From Rhizobiaceae bacterium (GTDB lineage: Bacteria > Pseudomonadota > Alphaproteobacteria > Rhizobiales > Rhizobiaceae): a stretch of DNA of 5,255 nucleotides. Both the position numbers and the translations under genes were made by a program. Location: the NCBI GenBank assembly GCA_913776675.1, contig CAJYRE010000505.1, forward strand, positions 1 through 5,255, written 5' to 3'. This document shows, piece by piece, positions 1 to 5,255 of the stretch (its first letter is position 1; every line of letters begins with the position of its first letter). The notes below the pieces were generated by a model. The model saw only the letters and a program-made list of their open reading frames with translations, had not been told where the DNA came from and ran no database searches.

Positions 1-869
1 GTCACAAAAATGCCGACCATCAACAAGGTAAAACACTGAATGACGGGATAGTCCCGGTTCAGGATGGCTGAAACGGCATAGCGGCCAACGCCGGGCCAGC
101 CGAAAATACTCTCAATCACCAATGTGCCGCCCAGCAATTCACCGACATGCATGCCCGTGGCGGTGATGATCGGCAAAAGCGCGTTTCTCAGGATATGGCC
201 GCGCTCAACCCGCTGTCTGGAAAGGCCGCGCAGGCGGGCATAAAGCACATGGCGCTGGCCTGCCGCCTCCAGCATGCTGGCGCGCAACAACCGCGCATTG
301 ATGGACAGCGACATGAAGGCAATGGCAATGGCTGGCATGATCATATGGGCAAAGCCGCCGCGGCCCATGGCCGGCAGCCAGCCAAGATGCACCGAAAACA
401 CCAGCACCAGCAGAAAGCCCAGCCAGAAATTGGGCATGGATACACCAAGGAAGGACACCAGCCGCACAATATGGTCGGGCAGTTTGTTGCGGTGGCGTGA
501 TGCCCAGACCCCCATGGGAATGGAAATGCCAAAGGTCAGAATCAGCGCCAGCCCTGCCAGTTGCAGCGTTGCCGGAAGATAGGAGAGCAAATCCGGCAAA
601 ACCGGCCTTTGCGTGGCGTATGAGATGCCGAAATCCAGCTGGAAGGCATGGCTCAGCCAGTCGGCATATTGGATGGCAATGGGCCGGTCGAGGCCCAGCA
701 TCTGCCGGGCATCGGCCAGCGCCAAAGGCGTTGGCGGCACTTTTGACAGGCGCAAGTAATCCATGGCCGGATCGCTTGGCCCAAGCCGCAGCATCAGAAA
801 GATCACCAGTGACGCGCCAAGCAGCATCGGGATCAGCAGCAAAATGCGCCGCAGAATAAACGCACCCAT
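1..869 (-). CDS. nikB: Nickel ABC transporter permease NikB (3' end outside window)
   Basis: This is an inner-membrane permease subunit of the NikABCDE nickel importer (binding-protein-dependent transport family, peptide/nickel group). Translating from the ATG at 869-867 gives 289 residues without a stop before the left edge. E. coli NikB has about 314, so roughly 25 C-terminal residues are missing. The N-terminus has an RRI motif followed by a hydrophobic segment (about residues 9-28). Further hydrophobic segments lie at about 101-122, 135-165, 178-192 and 235-255. The cytoplasmic EAA loop that contacts the ATPase is at 201-233 (EAAGQ, then G, then LLPI). Family-typical stretches are [16 protein letters not shown] and [12 protein letters not shown]. 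The start lies 3 bases after the nikA stop, so the two are clearly co-transcribed. nikC, nikD and nikE would be expected to the left, but they are outside the window. Identification rests on long stretches matching remembered E. coli NikB. Confidence 0.95.
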   Translation of the reverse strand, partial: MGAFILRRILLLIPMLLGASLVIFLMLRLGPSDPAMDYLRLSKVPPTPLALADARQMLGLDRPIAIQYADWLSHAFQLDFGISYATQRPVLPDLLSYLPATLQLAGLALILTFGISIPMGVWASRHRNKLPDHIVRLVSFLGVSMPNFWLGFLLVLVFSVHLGWLPAMGRGGFAHMIMPAIAIAFMSLSINARLLRASMLEAAGQRHVLYARLRGLSRQRVERGHILRNALLPIITATGMHVGELLGGTLVIESIFGWPGVGRYAVSAILNRDYPVIQCFTLLMVGIFV

Positions 870-872
870 GGA

Positions 873-2453
873 TCAGTTCGCCTTTTGCCCGATCTGATCG
901 AACGGAATTTCGCTCGCCATCGCTCCAAAGGGAATGGGGCCAAGCTCCTTTTTGGCAACGGCAATGGCGGTGACATAGGTGAGCGGCAGATAGACGGCTT
1001 CTTCATGCAAGCGGGTCAGAATATCCCGATAGAGATCTTGCCGTGCGTGTTCATCGGTTGAAATCAGCACCGCGCCAATCTCCTCATCGATCTTCGCCTT
1101 GTCCGGCAGGCCAAGCTGCGCCTGATAATCGGCATGGGAGGGAATGCGCATGGAGCTGACAAAGGCGTGCGGATCATAAGGCGGCCCCCAGGTGCGATTG
1201 AAGATCATGCCGAACCGGCCATCGCGCTGACGGGCAAAAATGCTGCTTTCTTCCTCTCCGGTCAGGATAACCTGAATGCCGATCTTACCCAGATCGGCCT
1301 GCACAATCTCGGCCATGGATTTGCTGATGGCATCTGTGCCAACAAAGCATAATTCGATGGATAGCGGCTGGCCATCCTTTTGCCGAATAGCGTTCGGAGC
1401 AGGCCGCTTCCAGCCAGCATCATCCAGCAGTTTTTCGGCAACGGAACGATCGAACGTGTAGGGCTTGAGGCCAATATTTGCGTAAGGCACATTGGGGGCA
1501 AAAAGCGTGTCAGCCCGTTGCTGGGTGCCATAAAGCACCGTGGCAATCATCTTGTCCTTGTCCACCGCATGGTTGATGGCCTTGCGCACCGCAAGTTCCT
1601 TTGTCGCGCCGAGATTGGTGTTGATGGCCAGCACAAGGGTTTCCAGAGGCTGTGACAGCTCTGTTGTATAGGTTCCCATTTTGCGGAAACGCTCAAACGT
1701 ATCGGGCGAAATCGGCCCATCGGACCCGTAGATCAGATCAATATCGCCGGTCTCAAACGCAATGGCGCGGCTGTTGGGATCGGGAATGACCTTGACATCG
1801 ACGCTCTCAAATTTCGGCTTTGCACCCCAGTATTTGTCATTGCGAACAAACACGTCTTTCTCGCCCAATCGGGTTTCTTGCAACACCCAAGGGCCGGTAC
1901 CAATCGGCTTGAGAATGCCGTCTTTTGTGCCGCCCTGCTTGAACTGTGAAGGCGCGATAAACCGAAAAGGCCGCGGCAGGGACAATTCCTGAAGCAAAGG
2001 ATAATAGGCATGTTTCAGCGTGATGCGCACATGCGCGGCATCCACCACGTCAGCGCTTTCAATTTCATTGGCCAGCTCCAGCCATGCATGGCGGGAGCGG
2101 TTGGCCAGCACCGCATCCATATTGGCTTTGACGGCTGCGGCATCAAAGGGTTCGCCATTTGAAAACTGCACGCCTTCACGCAATTGAAACGTATAGGTTC
2201 GCCCCTCGTTCGAAATCTGCCATGATTGGGCCAGCCATGGCTTCACCGTGCCATCGGCCTGATAGCGCACCAGCGGCTCATACACCATGTTTTGGGCAAA
2301 CATCTGATTGGGCGAATAGAGATGAGGGTTGAGCGGGCCGACGTTGATGGGCCACGAAAAATTCAGCGTCTCGCCCGCCTGTGCCGGGATGAGAGGACTG
2401 CAAAAGGCCAGCGTCAAGGCCAGTGCCGCACGGCGAAAGCAAGATGTGAGCAT
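873..2453 (-). CDS. nikA: Periplasmic nickel-binding protein NikA
   Basis: NikA is the solute-binding protein of the nickel importer. It captures Ni(II) held by a small metallophore in the periplasm and delivers it to NikBC. It belongs to the oligopeptide/nickel-binding (SBP_bac_5) family. From the chosen Met the precursor is 526 residues (E. coli 524). A Sec signal peptide covers residues 1-26: two Arg, a hydrophobic core, and cleavage after AQA. There is no lipobox. Residues corresponding to the known E. coli nickel/metallophore pocket are all kept: Tyr46, Met51, Arg121, Trp124, Arg161, Trp422, Tyr426 and His440 (equivalent to E. coli mature Tyr22, Met27, Arg97, Trp100, Arg137, Trp398, Tyr402 and His416). 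The frame is open up to 2504, where a longer 543-residue version could start. I prefer 2453 because AGGA sits 6 bases upstream, because the signal peptide then starts normally, and because the predicted promoter and operator overlap the upstream ATG. nikB follows 3 bases after the stop. Confidence 0.96.
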   Translation of the reverse strand: MLTSCFRRAALALTLAFCSPLIPAQAGETLNFSWPINVGPLNPHLYSPNQMFAQNMVYEPLVRYQADGTVKPWLAQSWQISNEGRTYTFQLREGVQFSNGEPFDAAAVKANMDAVLANRSRHAWLELANEIESADVVDAAHVRITLKHAYYPLLQELSLPRPFRFIAPSQFKQGGTKDGILKPIGTGPWVLQETRLGEKDVFVRNDKYWGAKPKFESVDVKVIPDPNSRAIAFETGDIDLIYGSDGPISPDTFERFRKMGTYTTELSQPLETLVLAINTNLGATKELAVRKAINHAVDKDKMIATVLYGTQQRADTLFAPNVPYANIGLKPYTFDRSVAEKLLDDAGWKRPAPNAIRQKDGQPLSIELCFVGTDAISKSMAEIVQADLGKIGIQVILTGEEESSIFARQRDGRFGMIFNRTWGPPYDPHAFVSSMRIPSHADYQAQLGLPDKAKIDEEIGAVLISTDEHARQDLYRDILTRLHEEAVYLPLTYVTAIAVAKKELGPIPFGAMASEIPFDQIGQKAN

Positions 2454-2459
2454 GGAATG

Positions 2460-2466
2460 TCCTGCG
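2460..2466 (-). promoter_or_regulatory. Shine-Dalgarno site for nikA, decides the start
   Basis: On the minus strand, GCAGGAC ends 6 bases before the ATG at 2453-2451, giving an AGGA core at standard spacing. The alternative in-frame start at 2504-2502 is preceded by GACAAAGTCAGT, which has no purine-rich ribosome site. This supports the shorter NikA. Confidence 0.6.
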
Positions 2467-2478
2467 GGCTGCTGTTGA

Positions 2479-2506
2479 GTAAGATGTTTTGGTTGATACA
2501 TCATAC
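2479..2506. promoter_or_regulatory. NikR operator candidate upstream of nikA
   Basis: The plus strand reads GTAAGA at 2479-2484, then exactly 16 bases, then TCATAC at 2501-2506. The known E. coli NikR operator is GTATGA-N16-TCATAC, so this site has one perfect half and one half with a single mismatch (A for T) at the exact spacing. It lies next to nikR, and the local NikR keeps the DNA-contacting residues Arg3, Thr5 and Thr7. The site overlaps the proposed -10 of nikA, so Ni-loaded NikR bound here would block nikAB transcription. The match is seen in the sequence; binding is inferred. Confidence 0.75.
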
Positions 2507-2523
2507 TGACTTTGTCAGGTCAA
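2495..2523 (-). promoter_or_regulatory. Possible nikA promoter
   Basis: On the minus strand, TTGACC (2523-2518) is followed after 17 bases by TGTATC (2500-2495), a good -35 and a weak -10. Transcription would begin near 2488, downstream of the longest-ORF start and about 35 bases before the chosen NikA Met. The NikR operator covers the -10. Only the -35 matches the consensus well, so the call is tentative. Confidence 0.4.
2506..2518. repeat. 13-bp perfect dyad in the nikA-nikR gap
   Basis: CTGAC-TTT-GTCAG forms a perfect 5-bp inverted repeat with a 3-base spacer. It sits between the proposed -35 and -10 of nikA and shares one base with the NikR operator. It may be a site for a second regulator, or chance. 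No known box is recognised. Confidence 0.4.
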
Positions 2524-2599
2524 CCATCTATCGGGACCAAAGCTGGAAGCGGCGTCAAAAAATGATACACCATCTATCAGCATCAGCGGGGGAACAAGC

Positions 2600-2998
2600 A
2601 TGCAGCGCATTACCATCACCATTGACGATGACCTCATGACTGAACTGGACCGAATGATTCAGGCAAAAGGCTATCAGAACCGCTCTGAAGCCCTGCGCGA
2701 TCTGGCACGGGCCGGGCTGAAGCAGGCTTCAATCGAGGAGGGCCATATCGCCCAATGCGCTGGTGTTTTAAGCTATGTCTATGATCACGAGGCCAGAGAT
2801 TTGGCCAGCCGCCTCACCACAACCTTTCATGATCACCATGATCTGTCTGTGGCCAGCATGCATGTGCATCTGGATCAGCACCGCTGTCTTGAAATCAGCG
2901 TTTTGCGCGGTAAAACCGAAGAGGTGCGCCACTTTGCCGATCATGTGATGGCGGAGCGGTCCGTGACCTATGGTGAGCTGAAAATTATCCCGACATAG
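2600..2998 (+). CDS. nikR: Nickel-responsive transcriptional repressor NikR
   Basis: NikR is a 132-residue ribbon-helix-helix repressor (E. coli 133) that binds Ni(II) and represses nickel uptake genes. Residues 1-45 are the DNA-binding domain, with the beta strand MQRITITID carrying Arg3, Thr5 and Thr7 at the positions that contact operator bases in E. coli, and the [11 protein letters not shown] helix-turn region. Residues 53-132 are the ACT-like metal-sensing and tetramer domain. The four high-affinity square-planar nickel ligands are all present: His77, His88, His90 and Cys96 (E. coli His76, His87, His89, Cys95). The ATG is preceded by GGGGGA with a 6-base gap. It is divergent from nikA across a 146-bp gap that holds a matching operator, so it almost certainly controls nikA. 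Whether it also controls itself is not clear, as no strong promoter of its own was found. The stop is TAG, and no intrinsic terminator follows. Confidence 0.97.
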   Translation: MQRITITIDDDLMTELDRMIQAKGYQNRSEALRDLARAGLKQASIEEGHIAQCAGVLSYVYDHEARDLASRLTTTFHDHHDLSVASMHVHLDQHRCLEISVLRGKTEEVRHFADHVMAERSVTYGELKIIPT

Positions 2999-3005
2999 GG
3001 GTGAA

Positions 3006-3140
3006 GGAAGACTCCGCCGCAACCTTTCGCTTGTGGGCAGAGGTTTCGACAGCCCGAAAACACGTGCGTCACCTCCTGTGGTCACTTCCCATGTTTTGCG
3101 GGCAGTCCACCGTATTATCTTGCGTTTTGCTGCGCTCTCC
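3006..3140 (-). ncRNA. Structured RNA candidate, possibly 6S RNA
   Basis: No protein is credible here, but the sequence folds into one long interrupted hairpin. Pairs read from the sequence are: outer GGA(G) at 3140-3137 with 3006-3009; CGC-A-GCAA (3134-3127) with TTGC-G-GCG (3022-3015); then a bubble of about 15 and 19 bases; then 3042-3044 with 3109-3111, 3048-3050 with 3105-3107, an 11-bp stem 3052-3062 with 3092-3103 (one bulged base at 3098), and small stems 3064-3066/3083-3085 and 3070-3072/3078-3080 around a 5-base loop. An end stem, a large central bubble and a terminal stem-loop is the layout of 6S RNA, the RNA polymerase-binding regulator. The minus-strand TTGCGGCGG near the 3' end resembles the E. 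coli 6S segment CTGCGGCGG. At 135 bases it is short for the family. The strand is uncertain because both strands fold; a G-U pair favours the minus strand. On the plus strand the apical loop would be CUCCU, an anti-Shine-Dalgarno sequence. No clear promoter or terminator was found. Confidence 0.42.
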
Positions 3141-3253
3141 TATGCCACCATCACGGACGGACGCGATGGGATGTTCCGAATTGAAACCATGCTGGTTCGG
3201 GATTGCCTTGGATGCAAAGCGTGAATACAACCTGAAATAGTTTTAATGATTGC

Positions 3254-3279
3254 TTGACAAGAACCTGCGATGGTATAAA
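3254..3279 (+). promoter_or_regulatory. Possible promoter of the reductase-acyltransferase operon
   Basis: TTGACA (3254-3259) is a perfect -35 consensus. TATAAA (3274-3279), preceded by TGG, resembles an extended -10. The spacer is only 14 bases, shorter than the usual 16-18, so either the promoter is activator-dependent or the true -10 is a weaker hexamer (TAAACA at 3276-3281 gives a 16-base spacer). A start near 3286 would fall within the left arm of the downstream inverted repeat. Confidence 0.35.
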
Positions 3280-3283
3280 CATC

Positions 3284-3322
3284 CCTCAAAAGTAGTATTA
3301 TATTTTAAATTCTCTTTTGAGG
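3284..3322 (+). promoter_or_regulatory. Inverted repeat that can mask the ribosome site
   Basis: CCTCAAAAG (3284-3292) is the exact reverse complement of CTTTTGAGG (3314-3322), with a 21-base AT-rich spacer. The right arm includes GAGG of the Shine-Dalgarno sequence for the GTG start at 3330. In RNA, the paired form would hide the ribosome site. In DNA, it could equally be a spaced operator. The repeat and overlap are seen directly; a regulatory role is inferred. Confidence 0.55.
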
Positions 3323-3325
3323 TGA
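3319..3325 (+). promoter_or_regulatory. Shine-Dalgarno site for the reductase, supports the GTG start
   Basis: GAGGTGA is a strong ribosome site, with its GAGG core 7 bases before GTG at 3330. The in-frame stop TAA occupies 3327-3329, immediately before the GTG, so no earlier start is possible in this frame. Confidence 0.75.
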
Positions 3326-3329
3326 ATAA

Positions 3330-4286
3330 GTGCCCGCTAAGCCCTTTCTTGACAGAAAGCCGGATTGCGTTGCTCCACACAGCAGCGCTCTGCCCTTGCT
3401 TCGGGTCAGGATTGAGTATGCCGCGCTTAATTTTCGGGATTTCGTGACGGCATCCGGCCTGTTTGGCGCAATCCCGGCAGGGCATGTTCCCGGCAATGAA
3501 GGGGCGGGCATTGTTCTGGCTTCGGAACATCCGGGTTTCAGTGCTGGTGACAGGGTTTTTGTCAACGGTCACGGCTTGGGCGAAACGCTGGTTGGAACAA
3601 TGGCAGGCGACGTGCAGGTGCCTGCGGCGGCGGCCTGCCTTGTTCCCGATGAGATGACCACTTTGCAGGCGGCAACGGCTGGCGTTGCAGCCCTTGCCGC
3701 TTTTGCAGCCCAGTCCGTGATGGGCGTGGGTGCGCAGGGCTTGCCTGTGGGAATTTCCCTGGCCGTTACCGGGGCCATGGGCGGAACCGGGCGGTTGGCC
3801 GCCACCTATTTTGCCCGCAGCGGATACAGGGTTACGGCGATCACCCGTGATCCTGCGCAGGCAGATGTGCTTGCAGAACTTGGGGTTGCGTCGGTTGTCG
3901 GTGTGCCGGATGCCGCCGCTTTGTCCGAAGATACGTTTGGCCCGGAAACCTTTGATGCGGCCTTTGATGTGACGGGCGGTCTGGTGAACTGGCTTTGCCG
4001 TCATATGCGCACCGATGGGACGCTGGCCCTTGTCGGTATCAGCGCGGGGTACAAGGTGCAGATCAACGTCCTTGCGGTGATTCTGCGGCGGCTTCGGCTG
4101 ATGGGGGTCAAGGCCGGCTTCGGGGCCGAGGAAAAGATGGAGGCGCTCCGCGCGGTGTCAAAGGTTTTGCAGCCGGGTGATTATGAGCGGATCGCCTCTC
4201 TGGCGCAGCCGCAGGATGTTGCGCGGCTTTTGCGCGGTTTTGGTGAAGGGGCCGGTCGCGGCAGGATCGTGGTGGGGCTGCGATGA
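3330..4286 (+). CDS. YhdH/AcuI-type zinc-free medium-chain oxidoreductase, putative trans-acting enoyl reductase
   Basis: This is a 318-residue NAD(P)H-dependent reductase of the medium-chain dehydrogenase superfamily, close to the YhdH/YhfP/AcuI group (acrylyl-CoA reductases, about 325 residues). Starting at a GTG, it has the GroES-like domain at about 1-115 with ALNFRD (32-37), PGNEGAGIV (54-62) and GDRV (73-76). The Rossmann domain follows, with the nucleotide loop VTGAMGGTG (146-154) and YRVTAITRDP (166-175), and family-like RRLRLMGV (253-260) near the C-terminus. The catalytic and structural zinc ligands of alcohol dehydrogenases are absent (GNE replaces GHE and there is no Cys cluster), so it should reduce an activated double bond by hydride transfer. 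The N-terminus is about 6 residues shorter than in YhdH. Its stop overlaps the start of the acyltransferase gene (ATGA), so the two are translationally coupled. In this setting a discrete enoyl reductase acting on acyl-ACP or acyl-CoA intermediates of polyketide or fatty-acid assembly is likely, though the substrate is not readable from the sequence. Confidence 0.88.
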   Translation: MPAKPFLDRKPDCVAPHSSALPLLRVRIEYAALNFRDFVTASGLFGAIPAGHVPGNEGAGIVLASEHPGFSAGDRVFVNGHGLGETLVGTMAGDVQVPAAAACLVPDEMTTLQAATAGVAALAAFAAQSVMGVGAQGLPVGISLAVTGAMGGTGRLAATYFARSGYRVTAITRDPAQADVLAELGVASVVGVPDAAALSEDTFGPETFDAAFDVTGGLVNWLCRHMRTDGTLALVGISAGYKVQINVLAVILRRLRLMGVKAGFGAEEKMEALRAVSKVLQPGDYERIASLAQPQDVARLLRGFGEGAGRGRIVVGLR

Positions 4287-5255
4287 AGAATAGTCCAGCC
4301 GAGATGATTGCGCAAACAGCGCAAGGAACAGCTTTTCTGTTTCCGGGGCAAGGTGTCCAATATTTCCAGATGGGCGCGGAACTGTTTCGAAACGATCCCG
4401 TCTTCCGTGATATACTCCTGCGGTTGGATAGCGCGCTGGTTGCAGATGGCAATCCGTCGGTTCTGGAGCGGCTTTACGCTGAAAACATCGGGCGGGACGC
4501 GCCGTGCGAAGACCTGTGTTTGACCCATCCGGCGCTTTTGATGGTGGAATTGGGGCTGGCCCTCCGATTGCAGGCAGGTGGCACCCGACCTGATATTTGC
4601 CTTGGTGTGTCGCTGGGTGAATTTGCGGCGGCTGCTTTCGCAGGCGTTCTGCCGCCCGAGGAAATGCTGTGCTGCATCGCCAGAAGTGCCCGCATCATTC
4701 AGGATCGCTGTGCGGCGGGACGGATGCTGACCGTGCTTGGGCCGACCTCAGCCATTAACGGTCTCGACGGGGTGGAATTCGTTGGCGAACAAGCCGATAA
4801 CCAGTTTGTTGTTGCAGGCCCCGAAGAGGCTATAGAGGCGGCGGCACGCAAGCTGCGCGCCGATGGACATCTGGTGGTTTCACCCCCGGTTGCACGCGCC
4901 TTCCACACCAGTGCCATGGATGCTGTGGCGGCTGATATTGCGGCGGTTTTTGCTAATCGCGCCTATCGGCCTGCGCAGGTGCCGCTGATTTCGGCCATGA
5001 CCGGCGGCCTCATTGAGAGGCCCGATGCCGCCCATTTTGCCAGCGTTGGGCGCGGTCCAATCCATTTCCGCATGGCCGTACACACATTGGAGTCGCTGGG
5101 CAAGGTTTTCCGTCTGATTGATGTCGGGCCTTCGGGCAGCCTTGCCACGCTGGCGGCACGATCACTGCGCGCCCAGCAGGAGTGGCCGCATGAGCGTATC
5201 CTTTCACCATTCTCGGTGGGGCAGAGCGAACTGGACCGCCTGAAGGCGCTGGATG
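4283..5255 (+). CDS. Stand-alone PksD-like acyltransferase / acyl hydrolase (3' end outside window)
   Basis: Translation from the ATG at 4283 gives 324 residues to the right edge without a stop. It is an acyltransferase-domain protein of the malonyl-CoA:ACP transacylase fold, most like the discrete PksD/PedC-type enzymes of trans-AT polyketide synthase clusters. Motifs are FPGQGVQ (20-26, oxyanion loop), THPALLMVE (81-89), the nucleophile elbow GVSLGE (108-113, Ser110), AFHTSAMD (206-213, catalytic His208) and DVGPSGSLATL (280-290). The tail ILSPFSVGQSELDRLKAL resembles the C-terminus of PksD, so only a few residues are probably missing. Two substrate residues deviate: Val109 replaces the His of GHSxG, and Ser135 stands where FabD has the carboxylate-binding Arg117, though Arg134 and Arg137 are adjacent. 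This argues against a standard malonyl loader and for an acyl hydrolase or non-malonyl specificity. It overlaps the reductase stop by four bases. An alternative Met at residue 8 would not change the domain. Confidence 0.88.
   Translation, partial: MKNSPAEMIAQTAQGTAFLFPGQGVQYFQMGAELFRNDPVFRDILLRLDSALVADGNPSVLERLYAENIGRDAPCEDLCLTHPALLMVELGLALRLQAGGTRPDICLGVSLGEFAAAAFAGVLPPEEMLCCIARSARIIQDRCAAGRMLTVLGPTSAINGLDGVEFVGEQADNQFVVAGPEEAIEAAARKLRADGHLVVSPPVARAFHTSAMDAVAADIAAVFANRAYRPAQVPLISAMTGGLIERPDAAHFASVGRGPIHFRMAVHTLESLGKVFRLIDVGPSGSLATLAARSLRAQQEWPHERILSPFSVGQSELDRLKALD

Larger units (their letters stand above)
2494..2578. repeat. Short direct repeats in the nikA-nikR gap
   Basis: TGATACATCAT (2494-2504) recurs as TGATACACCAT (2563-2573), 10 of 11 bases, 69 bp apart. 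ACCATCTATC occurs exactly at 2523-2532 and 2569-2578, 46 bp apart. The first element includes part of the NikR operator and the second copies lie just upstream of nikR. They could be weak secondary sites, but no full GTATGA-N16-TCATAC spacing exists at the nikR-proximal copy. Confidence 0.35.
2999..3329. other. Intergenic region without a convincing gene
   Basis: This 331-bp gap separates nikR from the reductase gene. Bases 3006-3140 hold the structured RNA candidate. Bases 3141-3240 show nothing recognisable: short open frames of 60-80 codons cross it, but none has a ribosome site, a recognisable domain or a hydrophobic pattern. Bases 3241-3329 are AT-rich and hold the promoter candidate and inverted repeat of the next gene. 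There is no tRNA and no insertion-sequence end. Confidence 0.6.

Noticed and set aside
497..859. 120-residue open frame on the plus strand, and others at 147-582
   Set aside because: These lie opposite nikB, whose minus-strand translation matches the permease family along its whole length.
2999..3040. Intrinsic terminator after nikR
   Set aside because: No GC-rich hairpin followed by a T-run is present on the plus strand.
2768..3085. 105-residue minus-strand open frame
   Set aside because: It is mostly antisense to nikR and runs through the structured RNA candidate; there is no supporting motif.
3174..3207. tRNA-like fragment with GGTTCGGGATTGCC and a short AACC/GGTT hairpin
   Set aside because: The T-arm does not close, and no acceptor stem or anticodon arm can be built around it.
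3001..3240. 79-codon open frame (GTG start) right after nikR, and an overlapping 63-codon frame
   Set aside because: There is no ribosome site at a useful distance, no recognisable domain and a composition without pattern. It crosses the structured RNA candidate.
3839..3852. Perfect palindrome GATCAC-CC-GTGATC
   Set aside because: It lies inside the reductase coding sequence and is explained by the codons for AITRDP; nothing suggests an operator.
3243..4004. 253-residue open frame on the minus strand
   Set aside because: It is antisense to the clearly recognisable reductase gene, has no domain, and is rich in Arg, Gly and His as expected of a shadow frame.

Overview
The window looks like an alphaproteobacterial chromosome or large replicon, probably of the Rhizobiales (Brucella, Ochrobactrum or Agrobacterium type). 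This is inferred from moderately high G+C, NikA, NikB and NikR sequences that stay close to the E. coli proteins, and tightly packed genes. No species can be named from the sequence alone.

The left half (about 1-3000) is a nickel-uptake locus. On the minus strand, nikA (periplasmic nickel-binding protein) is followed three bases later by nikB (permease). nikB runs off the left edge and was recovered by direct translation because its stop codon lies outside the window. Divergent from nikA, on the plus strand, is nikR, the nickel-sensing repressor with all four nickel ligands. The gap between nikA and nikR holds a NikR-type operator (GTAAGA-N16-TCATAC) overlapping a plausible nikA promoter. The expected circuit is that Ni-NikR shuts off its neighbour nikAB and whatever nik genes follow. 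nikA most likely starts at the internal Met at 2453, not at the longest-ORF start at 2504.

The middle (2999-3329) has no convincing protein gene. Bases 3006-3140 can fold into a long interrupted hairpin with an end stem, a large central bubble and a terminal stem-loop. This is the layout of 6S RNA, and the minus strand also carries a 6S-like TTGCGGCGG near its 3' end. It is reported as a candidate only. Bases 3241-3329 are AT-rich and hold a possible promoter and a perfect 9-bp inverted repeat whose right arm contains the Shine-Dalgarno sequence of the next gene.

The right half (3330-5255) begins a plus-strand operon that looks like specialised metabolism. A zinc-free YhdH/AcuI-type medium-chain reductase is translationally coupled (ATGA overlap) to a stand-alone acyltransferase resembling PksD-type enzymes of trans-AT polyketide synthase clusters. 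That acyltransferase keeps the Ser/His catalytic pair but lacks the His of GHSxG and the malonyl-binding Arg. This suggests an acyl hydrolase (proofreading) role or use of a non-malonyl acyl group. The cluster core would lie to the right of the window. The nickel locus and this operon seem functionally unrelated, and their junction may be the edge of an acquired gene cluster.
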